The position numbers were made by a program, and so were the translations under genes. 64,000 nt of DNA from Solen grandis. Taxonomy: Eukaryota; Mollusca; Bivalvia; Adapedonta; Solenidae. Position 1 is the stretch's first letter; every line of letters begins with the position of its first letter. A model generated the notes under the pieces. It had not been told where the DNA came from, searched no databases, and was given only the letters and a program-made list of their open reading frames with translations. Positions 14,501 to 29,500 of this stretch are shown here, in pieces. Location: NCBI GenBank assembly GCA_021229015.1, contig CM037784.1, forward strand, positions 65,189,223-65,253,222, in the 5' to 3' direction.

Positions 14501-17500
14501 CGATAAACACATTCTCACATCTTGCATCATTCTTTTGAAACTTTCACAAAAAGCCAACTGCTTGAATACCCACCATTTAGTATTCAAATTGACAACAAGG
14601 TAAAGACTGTTACTGGACTGTGAAGCTCTATATATTCAAATAAATAGGCTGTTTATCTCTGTCACTTAATTTACCAAAACACCATATATGTATATCATGC
14701 AGGTTAATGCAGTTTTCAACCTAATACTGCAGTGTACACCTCCCTGATGTTTGAGCACTTTTTTCTTATGAATTTGAGTACTGGGTACTAGGGACTATTC
14801 CTGTTTTAAATGATTTCATGTTATGAAACGACTTGCTATGCAAGGGTCTTTTTCCACTGTTCATAGGCGCCTTCCCCTCTAAAATTTTCCTTAATTCATG
14901 TTGTTATTTACCCTAGGATTTTACTTTTCCCGATGTAAAGTAAATGGTGAAATTTTCCCCATAGTGTGGTGTTAAGCCCCCTTCCCCATCATCTGAACAA
15001 AGACCTGGATGCTTTAGTAATAATGTAATGTGTTTGTTGCATTCTTTTCTGCTACTTATTTTTAAGACAATCGCGACAGTTTCATAATTTTTTCAGAACA
15101 TTCAGAATTTCCTGATTCTTTGTATATTGATAGTATATTATCTGATCTACTAAAATATGAAATAAAAACATGGGGTCACCAGCCTTAGAAAAAAAATATG
15201 AGTGTTTTTATTAGTACTTATAGGGTACATGTATACCCTGTATAGCCATATTGATGATGAAATTTCACCTATGTAAACAGTCTTTTTTTTTTCTTCAAAT
15301 GGATCAGAATTTATCAGTAAATGATAAATTTTTATATTGGTGAAACATCAAATTTAATGAAACAAAACGAATTTAGGGTTTATTAAATATCCATCTGTTA
15401 TTACAGATCCTTAATATGGCTAAAACAAACATTTTTTTGAAAAAAAGTACAAACATACAGTATTGTTTTAAACTTAAACTTTTAATGTTCAAACACTCAA
15501 ATTTTTTTTTCAATTAATACTATTTAGGTACTTATCATAAGATAAAAGTTTAAAACAATAGGCCACCAGGCTTATTCTTTAAGAAATACATTTTGAACTT
15601 ATGGTAGGGGAATTTATTAAGAGGAAATTTAACTTAGGAGTAAATTAATATTTATTTACATAAATATTTATAGTCATGTAGACCTACTACAAAATCCCGT
15701 TATTCACTCAGGAATAACGCTGTAAGCAGAGGTGACACATAGGGATCACTTTACTGTCAGTCTGTGTGTCCGTCAAAGTTTTCTGTCACACTTCAGCAGG
15801 TGGCATGTATTTCAAAGAACACTCTTGTCTTTAAGTTGTGTGATGACAGTCGTTGTGATAAAAATATATAGTACAGTAGATAATTACGGCATATCTAGTC
15901 CCCTCCCACTGGAGGGGACTATAGTTGTGCCCTCTGTTCATCTGTCTGTCTGTCAGTATGTCCATCTGTCCGTTGGTCTGTGCGGATGTTCAGAAATCTG
16001 GATTCCGCAAAAACTTTAAGGTAATATTATGAAAATTGATATATGAATAGATGGCAGTATGGAGATTATGAAATGTCACTTTGTTTTTTTGTCTGACCAA
16101 AATTATGGTTGCTATGGTAATGAAAAAATTATGCATCTCAACGATAGGAGACTCATGTGTTACATGTAACACCAGTTACTTGTTTATCCTAACACCGGTT
16201 CAATATTTGCATTTGGTAACAGTACTGAAAACTTTCTAGTTGAAATACACACAAACCGTTTTCGATCTTGACTTTTAAATCATCAAGCATTTTTCTTAAA
16301 TTGAACACTTATATTTGCATTACCAGTGTCAGATAGTGTAAAATTTACTTGTTTGTGATTAGAGAAACTGTTGCGATCATCTTTAAACTTGTTCTGTCTA
16401 CATATATATTCAAAAATTTATTTGGGGGACCAATTGCAACAGTATATTACTCATCATTCTAACCACTGTACAACATAAAAAATGGGGATATACTTTGACA
16501 TTTGCATGTAAACAGACATTATTTAGATATATATTACCCTCACCCAACTATATGCTAATAACTGGTGTTTGCAGATGTCATAAAAAATGCAGAAACATTT
16601 AAATGTATTTAGTTTGTAGGGCATATTCATTTGAAGTTCAGTACAGTTGTATTTATTATTATTATTATTATTTCAGTATTGTGGAAAAGATTTATTTTGT
16701 AATTATGTCCCCATCCCAAACAGATGTAATTCTGTCTAAAAATCATTAGAAAAAAGCAACAACATGATTTTGCTGAAATAAATGAGAACTTGCCAAAGTC
16801 AAGTGAGAGATTTAACTTAAGTCTTATGTATGACATGGTTTACATTTTTTAAAAGAGATTTTTTTCTTATTTATTAAAAGTCAAATAGATTTTAAGGTGA
16901 AGTCCCTGTAATGGTTCCTCTATGTCTTGGACCACTTAACCTCTACCAAGATAACCAAGGTTTCCTAAGGAAACATTAGGAAACCTTGGTTATCTCCGTG
17001 AAAGGCCATGAGGTCCGAAATGTAGTGGAACCATTACAGGGACTTTCCTTAAGCAAAAACAGGAGAAAATTTTAAAAATAAACCTGCCCCCACAAACATA
17101 CACATTTATATGATAGTGATGTCTTGTTCTCTGTTTGTCTGCAATGGCTTTTGTTCTGTATCACCTGATCTCCAGTTTTGATTTTAATTAAACTTTGCAC
17201 AATTATCTACAGTACAACAGTGAGACATGTCAGAGCAAAGGTTTCAGTCCTGTAACCTCAAGGTCATACTGAATGGTCAAAAGTTGCAATGTTGTTATTC
17301 ATATCTGCACTGCATCTCCAAGACCCTGTGCAGATTGCAATAAAACTTTATAGAAATATCAACCAAAATGAGAGCAAAGGTTTCAGTCACATGATTTTAA
17401 TGTCAGGGTCACTCAGCTGAATGTAACACTGGTAAAATAACTCTTGTCATATCAACATATTTCTTACTAAATATTTAAAAAATACATTTTGTAGTCAAAC

Positions 17501-20500
17501 TTATGCATAGTACATACATGTGCATACACACAATATTATTTTACAAGAACATTTTGCTTATCATTTATAGTCAATCCTAGCATTTCATTACAGCTACATT
17601 AGTTTGGTACACAAGTTTGGTGGACCCTCATCCTTTATACCTGGGGCTTTAAGACTTCAGCTTATAGTTCTCCATGTGTTAGAGCAACTCCTACTCTTGA
17701 TCTCAGTCAACCCTTTGCCATATGAAAACAAAACTGACTTTATAAAACATACTTAATTTTTGTCCAGGCCGTAACTCAAAAAGTATAAAAGATATCAAGA
17801 TGAAATTTCTTTTATGGATAGATCTCATTGAGGGGGCATACAGTGACCAAGAACCATAACTCTCTGTTGCGTAATTTAGGAGTTATTGCCCTTTGTAAAT
17901 TTTCATACTTAATTTTTGTCCAGGTAGAAACTCCAAAAGTATAAAAGATATCAAGATGAAACTTCATATGTGGATAGATCTCATTGAGGGGGAGTGCAGT
18001 GACCATGAGCCATAACTCTTTGTCACGTAATTTTGGAGTTATTGCCCTTTGTAAATTTTCATACTTAATTTTTGTCCGGGCCGTAATTCAAAAAGTATAA
18101 AAGGCATCAAAATGAAACTTGAAACAAGAACTGTTAACTTCATTCCTGTGACAAAGTGACATGCTGGGGTATTTGCGCCATTATTATCTTTTATTCTGAA
18201 TTCATTAGGAAGAGAAGAAGTGACTTATCTCTTGTGAGTACTAAGTGACTGTTAATTTTGAAGTTCATTTGAAATCGATGAAGAAAGTTCTTTGTTATTT
18301 TGCACTTGTTTGCTGTGTTAGGCATACCGCTTTATTAATAAATTTTCATAAATAAATAAGAAGAAATAACAGGACTATTTATCAGATAATTATCTCACTG
18401 TCTTACTATAAATCAAGAAGTTAGAAAAGTATTTATTAATGGAGGATATCTATGGTTTGATCCTTAGTTTTTATAAATCACGAGTCATAAAGGTCAAAAT
18501 GTGGGATTAGATCTTGTAACAGTGTGTTATATGCCATGGGATATATCATGCCAGGTGTGAAACACTGGGTTTAAATATGTATGTAGTAAGATTACTGTAA
18601 AGTAATAAAAAGCTCTTAGCTTGAGGCAAACTGTACCTTTTAGTATTCTATATTAATGGAGTCTTTATTACTGATTTCCAAGTTAAGTCAGTTTAGTCTT
18701 TTCAACAAAATTCCTGGTTGTTATAATGTGGCACATTGTTGGGTGGTGGGCGTCAAACATTTTGTTTTCCTGTTAGAATAGAGATACAGTTTTAATACCT
18801 GTAAGGTAGATGACTTATTGGAAGAGGAAGATGCATTGGGATTGATTTTCAGGATGATAGGGTTAAGGTCAAGGCACTGGCACTAGGACAGCAGAGTTGC
18901 AAATTTCATTATAATCTTGATATGGTGTACAATTAATGCATGCTACGTATAACAAATTATTGTCAAAAGGCATCCTTAACGAAGTGATAACACAAAATAT
19001 CAACAATTTGTACACCTTCATAAGTCTGCTCCACTATCAACATTTGGTTTTTGGTTGCATATGTTGTTGTATTTGAAGATTTTGTATTCAGGGATTCAAA
19101 TGAACGACGTAAAATTAACATCGACAAACTGTGGAAATTACATGCGTAGATGTATTAATTATCCATCAGAATTGCCAAAAAAAACAAAACAACGGAAATT
19201 GATAGATGAGGAGACTTATAAAAATGTACACATTATTGACATTTGGTGTCATTACTTCATTAAGATTGTCTTTTGACAGTGATTCTATATTCCATGTGTT
19301 ACGTGAATATCAGAGTGATCGATTTATGAAATATAATGGTAGCATACATAAAAAGTCATGTCAGATTCCGTTCCTTACCATGTTGAAAAAACAGTACAGT
19401 GTAATCAACATTTCTTTTAATTGACATTTCTGCAATTCTAGTGCCAGTGGGCAAGGTCACTGTTACTAAAAATAGTTTTTTGTTTCCATCAAATATCTTC
19501 TTTTAGGATTGAGATATGTTGATCAAATAGTACATATAGATACCTTATTGGAAGAAGAAGATATGGATTGATTTTCAGGTCAATAGAGTCAAGATCAAGG
19601 TCACTGTTACCAAAAATATTCTTACTTTTTTTGGGCCACACATGAAAACCTGGTTTCACGTCATTTAACATGTTTTTAAGACTGACGAACAAACTGCAGT
19701 CTAATGGCAGTAAAAACTGTTGTTCTATTATCTTGGTTTATATTTATCTTCTTTGCCAGTAGCAGTTTTAATTACTTAATTTACCTGGTAGTGTACATAC
19801 ATGTATATATATATACATTTGTATCTTATACACTTTCACTTCTTTTCACTTTTTTGTTTTTGTTGTTTTAGAGTATAATAAAAAAAAATCATAGGGATCG
19901 GTCTAGTTCAATTTTCAAGTTTTCTTTCATAAATATAATTATGTCAAGAAAAGATTTACTGTTAAATAAATTGATATGATGGTGTTTAAATAACATGTGA
20001 ACATTCCGATTTTGATGTTTACATATTCATGTCTTTTTTACCTTCATCTGTGTGAAAGGGATAGAACCAATACATTAAGAAAAGTGCACTTGAATAGAGA
20101 TAATAAATATTTACACAGATTAATATAGATATATAGTAAATAAAAAAAAAAACAGGGGTGGGGGGATCATTAGGTTTTTGGACATTCAAATTTTCAAATA
20201 TTGCTGAACACTGATTTTTGTGTGATTTTAACCAATGATTTTGGTCGCAATTAGTTATTAAGGAAAACTCTGCCATGATTTTATTTTGTGACATTTTGAA
20301 TTACAGTGCTGCACCATGTTGGTTAGATAATGACCGTATCATGTGGTTTGTAATTTCAGTCTTCCTCCACGGAACCGGTCAATGCTGATATTTCCTATGG
20401 AGATGTGGGTATGTACTGTTGCTTAGTGCCATCCCTCCTGAACATTTCTTGTTATCTCATATACATGTGGAATGTGGGTCATTCCAAACATTTCTTGAAA

Positions 20501-23500
20501 TTACTGGTATACAGCTTGCTTTTACCAATGACCAATGAAAACTACTGGTATGCACTAGAGAGCTAGTCAGCCAAAATGGTAGTGATTACAAGAAATGAAA
20601 ATTCGCTGCACCTTTATTATGTTTGCCATAGAATTTAAAACTTTTATAAAATATGCATATAAGTCATAGACATATAAGACGCTGTGGTCTCAGAAAAGAG
20701 AATAAATAACTGAATCCAAAGGGTATGGTTTTGAGTGTTATTTTTGGGCAAGATAGGCATGTATCTTTATCTTTATCCTTTGCTAGCACAAAGTACTGGT
20801 CCAACCCAGGAACTGTAGGGTAGGATTGGTATGAGTTTTAAGAGCTTTTTTCTCTACTGACATTAAAAGATTTAAGTGTAAATTAACTTAATACATATAC
20901 ACTTAATGAAACATGCAAGTGCTCCGACTTCAAAAATATATACATCAATATTGCAACTTTATATTGGCTCAGTCTGTCATCATCTTAAATGATCTTGATG
21001 CATGGGAAACCATCTGGAAACAGAATATTAGTTATTTTCACTCTGTCTTGAGATATACACAAAAAACTTTAGTCGGAGTGCATGTTAGTATCACCTAGTG
21101 TTTAAGGCATAGCAAACATCTATATATATTTTTGTATGGGTTTTTATATAAATAGACAAGATGAATAAGAAGCTATAAATAGATGTATGTAATTGGTACT
21201 GTCATAATGTAATGAGGACCTTCAACATCTCACTAAAACTGCTCCTTATGAACATACAAACGAAATGAATTGAAATTGCATCTTACATTGCATTGTATTA
21301 AATACACTTAGATATCATCATGTCTTATAATTCTGTCATATGATTGAAAAACAATATGGTGTGTTTTACTGGTTACTTTGCATCTACTAATTATGCATAT
21401 ACCAAAAGAATGAAACAAAAAATGATATCACAGTGTAAAATGTGTGCATATTTCTTAATTTGATGGCAGAAAATCACTGCAAAACCACTTTGATTTATTA
21501 AACATTCCAGTATTTGTCAAAAATATTATTTAAGGTAATATATTGTGGCCTACAGTAAAAAAGCAGTGTCATAGTATAGAAAAAAAAATTAAAACAGTAA
21601 CTGTTAAAAACATCCAATTTCATAAAGAAGCTTTTATTGTTCACAAAGATGCCTTTGATGACTCTCTGTTTCTTGAATTAAAATGTATTGAATAGAATGT
21701 GTTTGTTGCCATACTTCTCAACTATTTCTGTAAATGACCCAATTAATTACTGAATTATGCCAATGAATTTGTAATTTTGTGTATTGTTAATGGGTTCTAG
21801 GTAAAAGCTTTTTTAAAGAGGTAAAATTAAATCAGTATGAATGAATTACAAACATGGAATAATAATAAAATAATTTGAAATACAGATGAATAAAGGATGT
21901 TGTAGTTCAGTGGTAAAGCATGTTACTGCAGATCTGAAGGTTGTGAGTTTGAACCCTGTTTTTGGCCAGGTATTTTAATGGCCTTCCCAGGTGCCAAGTA
22001 CTGGTCCAACCCAGGCACCTTCCAGAGGGATAATTACAAGTTGTAAGAACTTGTTTTCCAAGTGACATGAAATAAATATGTTTAAAAAACAAAAAAAAAA
22101 ACAATTCAGACAGGACTGTGGACTCCCAATATAATACTAGCATTGGGGTCAAGTATAGATATTCATTTTATCATATGACATAGTGGTTCAACAGCTGTTT
22201 CCGGTTTCATATAACCATACATATTTTTTTATATTTAACACGTTACATATAACTTTAATGCCAAATTACAACCCGTGCGTGTATTCCATGTATATTCATA
22301 CTGTGTTCAATTTGAACAGCTGGATTACATGTGTTTGATTCATAATTCATACATGTATGATGTGGAAACTATATAACCCTTTCCCTCATATAGACTCATT
22401 TTGACGCACTCAGTAGGTACCTCATAAAGCCTGATCTGCAGAAAACCACAGTTAAACCTTACCAAATTTAATTATAAAGTCCTCATTTCCAGACCACTGA
22501 GGAGCAGTGAACAGCATATAACTTGATCAGCCTGCGAGTTACTCGCAGGCTGATCTGGTTTTATGCTGTTCGCATAGGTCTTTTCATGGTGTCCTCTATG
22601 AGGGAAAGGCTTAAAGAAATACATACATTAAATTGTTATTTTCAGTTATTATTTGAAACTATTATCTTGGTGTTAGATTACAAAAGGTAATTTGTTCACT
22701 GTGTGTTCATTTATGTTTTGTTTGTTTGTTGTTATAATTGCGATTTACTGTCAGTATAGGTCATATGATAAAAAGAATCTGACATGAATTGTCATTTAAA
22801 ATTTGATATGAAATAATAATTCATGTCAGATCCTATATATATTGATCAGTTTTATAACTTGCTGAAAATGCAGTTAAAGTCAAAAAAATGTAAACAAAAA
22901 CATTATGTTTTAGGCTACCATGCAATGGGCAACACAGGCAGACTGTTGGTGGATGTCGCCATTATTGTGTCTCAGACAGGTAGGTCATGTGATCCTGGGG
23001 CTTATCAGTAACTTTGTGCTGGGTCAAGCTTGATTGTATGGCTCAGATGCCAGGTATTATTGCAAAGGTCTAGAAAGAGACCAGCCAGGGCCTCTCTGGG
23101 TTTTTCTTCACAAGGATAGTCTTAAGAAATTTTCCACTTACATTAGATTATACAAGGAAATAGTTTCAGGTATTCTACGATTTGATTGTGTTCAATTTCA
23201 AAATCTCCACCTTCTGATTTTAATAAGAATATGGTCAATTTCCTTTAGATTTTTCATCTTTTTGCTGGCTATACATAGGTATCAAGCTTGTTGTCCAATT
23301 GTGTATCTTAATGTTTTGCAAAAACTTTAATATCTTCTCTAAAGTACGCTAGTCAAGGCAGTGCAGTGAGGGTTCAGTAACCCATCTAGGAACAAAGCAT
23401 GGTACTGCTCTGAAACAAAGACTATAAAGGAAAGACAGGAATCTCCTGTAACAGACAGAGGAAAATATTATTTTGTCAGGCGGCAGGTCACTGAATTTTT

Positions 23501-26500
23501 TCAAACTGTCTAATATATATGGAAAATCACAGGGAAAAAATAACTTTCTTATAAAAGTATCACTTTTCTAGTGCAAGAAAATTTTTCCAGTTAAATTAAT
23601 TTGAAAACTCATTAAAATTTTGATTTAAATTCAACCAGTGTAACAGAAAAACAACAAAATCTACATATTTTTATTCATGCAGGGGCTTCTGTATTTTACA
23701 TGAAATATTTTTATTTCTTAACTAAATTTAATATATTAGGCATCATTTTGAAGGTGATGTATTGTTCTATTGCAAGATATGAATTACTTTCATATATCTC
23801 AAACAAAAAAGCAGAAATTTACAAACATGACTTAGCGAGATCTGGACAATCTGCCGCATGATTTTGAGTGATTTTGATTACTTGTCAATCTTTGTAATTA
23901 AAGGTCTATGTCTGAAACCAGAGAAAAATAGTCATGAGAGCTTGGTTTCCAAACAATGTCGGTTCATGTTAAATCTGATCATTTTTAGTGAAAGTCAAGT
24001 AGATGTCAAGGTCACTAAAAGAAAGATTCTATGCTGTGAGATGCTATAGCCTGTAATTTGACTTTTGATTGATGAGAATGCCTTTGACACAAGTAGGCAG
24101 CAAAACTTATGTCGGTTTCGTTGAAGGTTTTGTACATTTACTAGTTATCTGTATGTAATAAAAGGTGTTGATTTAAATGGCAATGTTAAAATTTGTATTG
24201 TCCTGAGGACACTTCAATGAAATGTTTTAAATATTTGATAATTATCATTTCAGGGTTTTGCTGTGCCTACATTATTTTCATCACAGAGAACCTTCATTTT
24301 AAAAAAAAGAAAAGGTTATGGGATTTATTATAAATCTGGTAAAGATTTTCTTTATTTTGACCCATTCAATATTGATAGCTATATTCAAATTAAATTATCA
24401 AACTATCCAATCATTACACTGGGATATCATGTGATCAATGGTTGCCCTGCTTTATATGTGGGTTTGTTTATGATACTGTACGGTCAGCAGTTGGCCTAAT
24501 TATGAAAGGAATATTTTCCCTTCATGATATGTAAAGGCAGGGGCTTAAGATTTTTTACTAAAAAAAAAAAAGATTGAAATGTCCAAGTTGATTTTTAAAA
24601 TTGTTTACATATTGTGTATGTTGGTTATATGTTGTGGATATATACATGGTTTGTAGATGTTGAGTAATGTATTGTGTGTATGTCAAGTGTGTGTAGGTAA
24701 GAGTTTCATGTGTATGTTTTTACTTGCAGGTACATCTGGCTCCTGATCCTGCTACCTCCCCTGGCTCTGTTGACCATCCCCAGACATCTGGGGGCCCTTG
24801 CTTTGACCAGGTTTGGCTCTTTTGTTTTCCACTATATTTCAGCACGGTGTGTTATACATGTACTCACATCTGTTCAGTCTCATTGATTATTGGCATTGTC
24901 ATTACCATAATTTGAATTTGAGCTTGAGACTGTTATGCAATATATTTGAAGAAAGAAGGGTCTCTTAATGTTTTTGGTTTTTTTAATTAAGGCTTGCACT
25001 AGATCGTAGTTCTACTTATATGTTTCTGTGCCCTTTGGGTCTATCTCCCCAAGCAATTAGCTGGACCTAACTGTATGACTGAAATACTGTTGTGGTAAAT
25101 GTAATATCTAAATAACAATAATACTAGTATATTAACACACAGAAGCTTAGAGTCTCAAGAGCTTTAACAAGTTCATTTTTTTCCTCAAAAGAATCATGAC
25201 AAATTGAGTATCGTATAACAGGTATTTTAAAAGGGCTACCAATTTTTACTATTTTTTATGACCCAGACACGATTCATAAAATTTGCCCTCATATAAATTG
25301 ACCGCACGTAAACTCTTTCACTTGTAGCATCTATACTATTGTACTCAATGTTTTAACTACAACACATGCCCCGCTTGAGTGAGATGTGCAATCCAGCCCC
25401 TCACCGCATGGGTTTGAATCCCGGCAGGGTCATTCGGATTTTCATGTGAGGAAGCCTTCCAGTGGCTTTGTGGTAGGTCAGTGGTTCTACCTGGATGCCT
25501 CCGTGCATTCAGGGTCTTCCTCCACCTCTAATTAGCTGGACGTCGCTCTATGACTGAAATGGCTTGTGGTAGGTCCGTGTTTTACAAGATAAGTGGTAAT
25601 TACCAGTAATAGTCAAGTCGAATTATCATTTATTAATTACTACCAGGTTTAGTTACATGTTTTGCAAATTATGATCAAGGAATTACCTATATATATCACA
25701 GCAGCAGTTATGTCACCGATTATGTCACCTATTAAGTTTTGACTGCAGGTATCTGTGGGATGTGAAATGGGACAAAACAAGTAAAACAATCTATTGTTGA
25801 TAACTAATACTCAATCTAGAAATGTTAACAAGTATTATGGAATCTCAGTGGCCCTTTTCTGGTGTTTAGGCCTTAATAGAGTGTTGAGGTTAGTGACTAA
25901 AAAAATTTTAATGAGGTAAATTTTTCCTGACACTTTGAATATGTAAAAATAAAACTCATATAAATGAAATTTTATGTTTTCTTCCAAAATTCTTAAAATT
26001 TAACAGCAATAAAAATAACCCTTTATACGGTATATGGTTGGGGCAGAGATGAAAAGAGTTAATTTGGTTCGTAATGAAACAGGAGGGGGCCTCAAGTTTT
26101 CTCAGCCACACCAGATTTACTCTAACAATCTTGACATTAGCCATGTATATTGGCTGCTGTTTTAAAGATGTTCATCATAACTCTCATTTTCCTACTCTTT
26201 TATTGGTTGTTTTTAAACTTTATTGTGTTTCCTTTTTCTTGTAACTTAGGTTTTCTTTTCCGTTTCAGTTTGCTTGCCCAGTTTTCAAACCTTTTTGCCT
26301 TTGCTGTGGTCTTATGGTTTGACTTCGAACATCTTCATAACATAGAGTATGTGCTGTTTTTAGTCTCTTTTTTTAGCTCACCTGAGCACTTGTGCTCTGG
26401 TGAGCTTTTGTGATCGCCTTTTGTCCATCGTGCGTCGTCAGTCGTCCGTCGTCAACAATTACTTGTGAACACTCTAGAGGCCACAGTTTTGGCCCAATCT

Positions 26501-29500
26501 TCATGAAACTTGGTCAGGATGTTTGTCTACATGATATCTCGGATGAGTTCGAAATTGGGTCATGTGGGGTCAAAAACTAGGTCACTAGGTCAGATCTTAG
26601 AAAAACCCTGTGAACACTCTAGAGGCCACAAATTTGGCCCAATCTTCATTAAACTTGGTCAGGATGTTTGTCTGCATGATATCTCGGATGAGTTCGATAT
26701 TGGGTCATGTGGGGTCAAAAACTAGGTCACCAGGTCAAATCTTAGAAAAACCTTGTGAACACTCTAAGGCCACAATTTTGGCCAATCTTCATGAAACTTG
26801 GTCAGATGTTTGTCTACATGATATCTCAGATGAGTTTGAAATTGGGTCATGTGGGGTAAAAAACTAGGTCACCAGGTCAAATCTTAGAAAAACCTTGTGA
26901 ACACTCTAGAGGCCACAAATTTGGCTCAATCTTCAATAAATTTGGTCAGGATGTTTGTCTAATTGATATATTGGATGAGTTTGAAAATGAGTCACATGAG
27001 GTTAAAAACTAGGTCACCAGGTCAAATCTAAGAAAAACCTTGTGAACACTCTAGAGGCCTACATTTTTGTCCCAGTCTTCATTAAACTTAATATGAATGA
27101 TGAATTCCCAGTTGAGTGCAAATTCAGGTAGGATCAATATGTAGGTCACTTAGTCAAATGTTAGAAAAACACTTTTAGATGCCAGATTTTTTGTCATTAT
27201 GCCTAACACAGCCATCTTACTCAGGTGAGCGACACAGGGCCATCTTGGCCCTCTTGTTTTAATTTCATTATTATTCACTAGAAAAAACGTTCCTGGTAGC
27301 CAAGTTTTTAGAGCGCCTGCCTCGAGAGCAGGATGTCGTGGGTTTAGTCCCCAGCTGTGACATACCAGTCATTAAAAATGGTACTGGTATAGCTCCCTTG
27401 CTTGGCACTTAGAATATAAGGGTAGTTTCAGGACTGGTTGGTCAAATGTAAGGATAATGTGACTAGATGTCCTATCATGGTTTGATACTACAACGTGGCA
27501 GCACTATATCTGTCTCAAGTAGACATTGTCTCCAAATGACTGACATTCTGTTGGTGGGACGTTCAACCCAACAAGGAAACAAACTTCACTAAAAAACTTT
27601 ATTAGAATTTCAACAGGTGATGAAATTAGCTAATGGTGATATTTTTATTGATTCAGTTACCATAGTGATTTTAATATAGATTGATAAGGACTATAAAATG
27701 TAAAAATATATATGTAGCTGTACACACATAACACATGTATACAATAAAACACAATCATTACAGCGGGTAGATGAAAATATAACAAATATTTAAGAAGACA
27801 CTGATATGTATTCTTTGTCAGTGAGTTACCAAAGTCATTGGGTAAAGATTGTTGACTTTTTTTGAGGGGGTGATTAGCAAAAGGTCATGGTTTTCTGGTA
27901 AAAATACTTGATAATGTAAAATGACTGGGAAAAGAGAAAATCTCACATGTGTTATAATCACAGTGAAAAAAAAAATATGACATTTAAATTTCGAAGATGT
28001 CTTTATAATGTTTCATTCATTGTCTTTTATAAAGATTCATTCATCTGTCAAAAATGGTCATATATATCATTCCATTATGGAGCTGATATTAACATTTTAT
28101 CATAATCAAGATACAAAGGTTTGTTTGTTTGTTTTTTTACTTATATTTTTTAATTGTGTATAAAAATGATAAAATATTTTAATTGATTGTTTCATTTTGT
28201 TTTATAGAGTACATCCAAAGAAGATGAAATTAAAGGGGCTACCATTTTTTCTAGCTATTTCCATATATTGTTATGAGGTAATGTATCTATACACATTTTT
28301 TGCTTGTCTGTTTCAAAGAAAAAGTCAAGCTATTATGATCGCTTGGTTGTCGTCGTTGTGCAAAAGCTTAATACAGCCCATTACTCAAACACTTTTAACA
28401 GACAAGCGTTGGCATCTGCGCACGGTGCACTTGTTATATAGATATAATGCAGACCAGTTTGATACTGTATAGAATCTTGGATCCCAGTTATAGTCTTATA
28501 TCAGAGTTGCACTTTATAGTGTCGAAACATATCTGATTTTGCTGTATAAATATACCAGATGATTTGTAATTCTGCTATTTAGAAGCATATCTTTGCTGCA
28601 TATGTATATGAAGATATTTCTGGAGGGGACGGTTGGAGGTGGTTGGGACTTGGATTGTACTTTTTTACTTAGTCTTTTATGTCTTGAAGAACTAGATTTT
28701 TTCGCCAATTATTTGAAAAACACACATAGGTATTCTACTAGCATTGGTTTTGTTTTAGTCAAAAAGTTTTTTTGGCAAGCTATTTTCTTAACATTTCTTT
28801 GCTTCTTGAATATCTTGAAGTATTTTTATATGCAAAGTTTTTAATGAAAAGTCAAGGAAAATTTGTAAAAATTTACAGTTTGGAAACCACCTTTATTCTG
28901 GCTGTTGCTCATTAAACTTAATTGTCGTACAGATATTCAAAGTTTGCTCAAATCCCATAACTATTTGTGTTTCAGGGTGCAGGAATGATTCTGTCCCTTG
29001 AGTCATCTGTGGCAGAGGATATACGGCATAGGTTTAAAAAGTAAGTATGGATAGTAATGTTTCTAGCTCGATTACGTCAGCCTTATTTTGCATTGTGTAT
29101 TATTTAATATCAGAACTCATGCCATTGGTTGCCAAATACGCGAAGGGAAAAAAGAGAGGGGTACGGGGGGAGCTACAATTTCGCACCATTTGGCTCAAGA
29201 CCCATTTGTGAGCCCTGCTTGATATTAAAACTTTGGAATGTATTTCTTTCTTATTTCTCTATAAAAATACCTTAAAGTCCATTTGGCTTTCAAAAGGTGA
29301 TATGATTGAACCAGAAACACCTTTATCATGTTTATTATTGGATGGGTTTTTCAACGAAAAATTCCATCCTTTAAATTGATGATGTCTGGGTGGGCATCGG
29401 GCGTCCGCTCAGGTTGACCTTTTTTTTTTAAAATATGCTTTAACTTTCATGTAATTCATTGAATTTCTAAAATATTTTGACAGTTGCTTAAGTGGATGGA

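Larger units (their letters stand above)
8919..20359 (+). other. Large transporter intron between exons 3 and 4
   Basis: 11.4 kb holding a MITE (9376), a degenerate SINE (10430), the 1.8 kb minisatellite, tandem arrays with AAGGTCA-type motifs (13322-13950, 17130-17450), the candidate cassette exon, a hairpin MITE (16892) and a 155-bp array (17749). Nothing else coding was recognised. Confidence 0.7.

Noticed and set aside
23034..23330. 98-residue open frame after exon 5
   Set aside because: It overlaps an intron whose flanking exons join in phase without it, and it shows no homology.
26510..26867. Repeated peptide ORFs
   Set aside because: They arise from the 145-bp tandem units of a mobile element and differ between copies.
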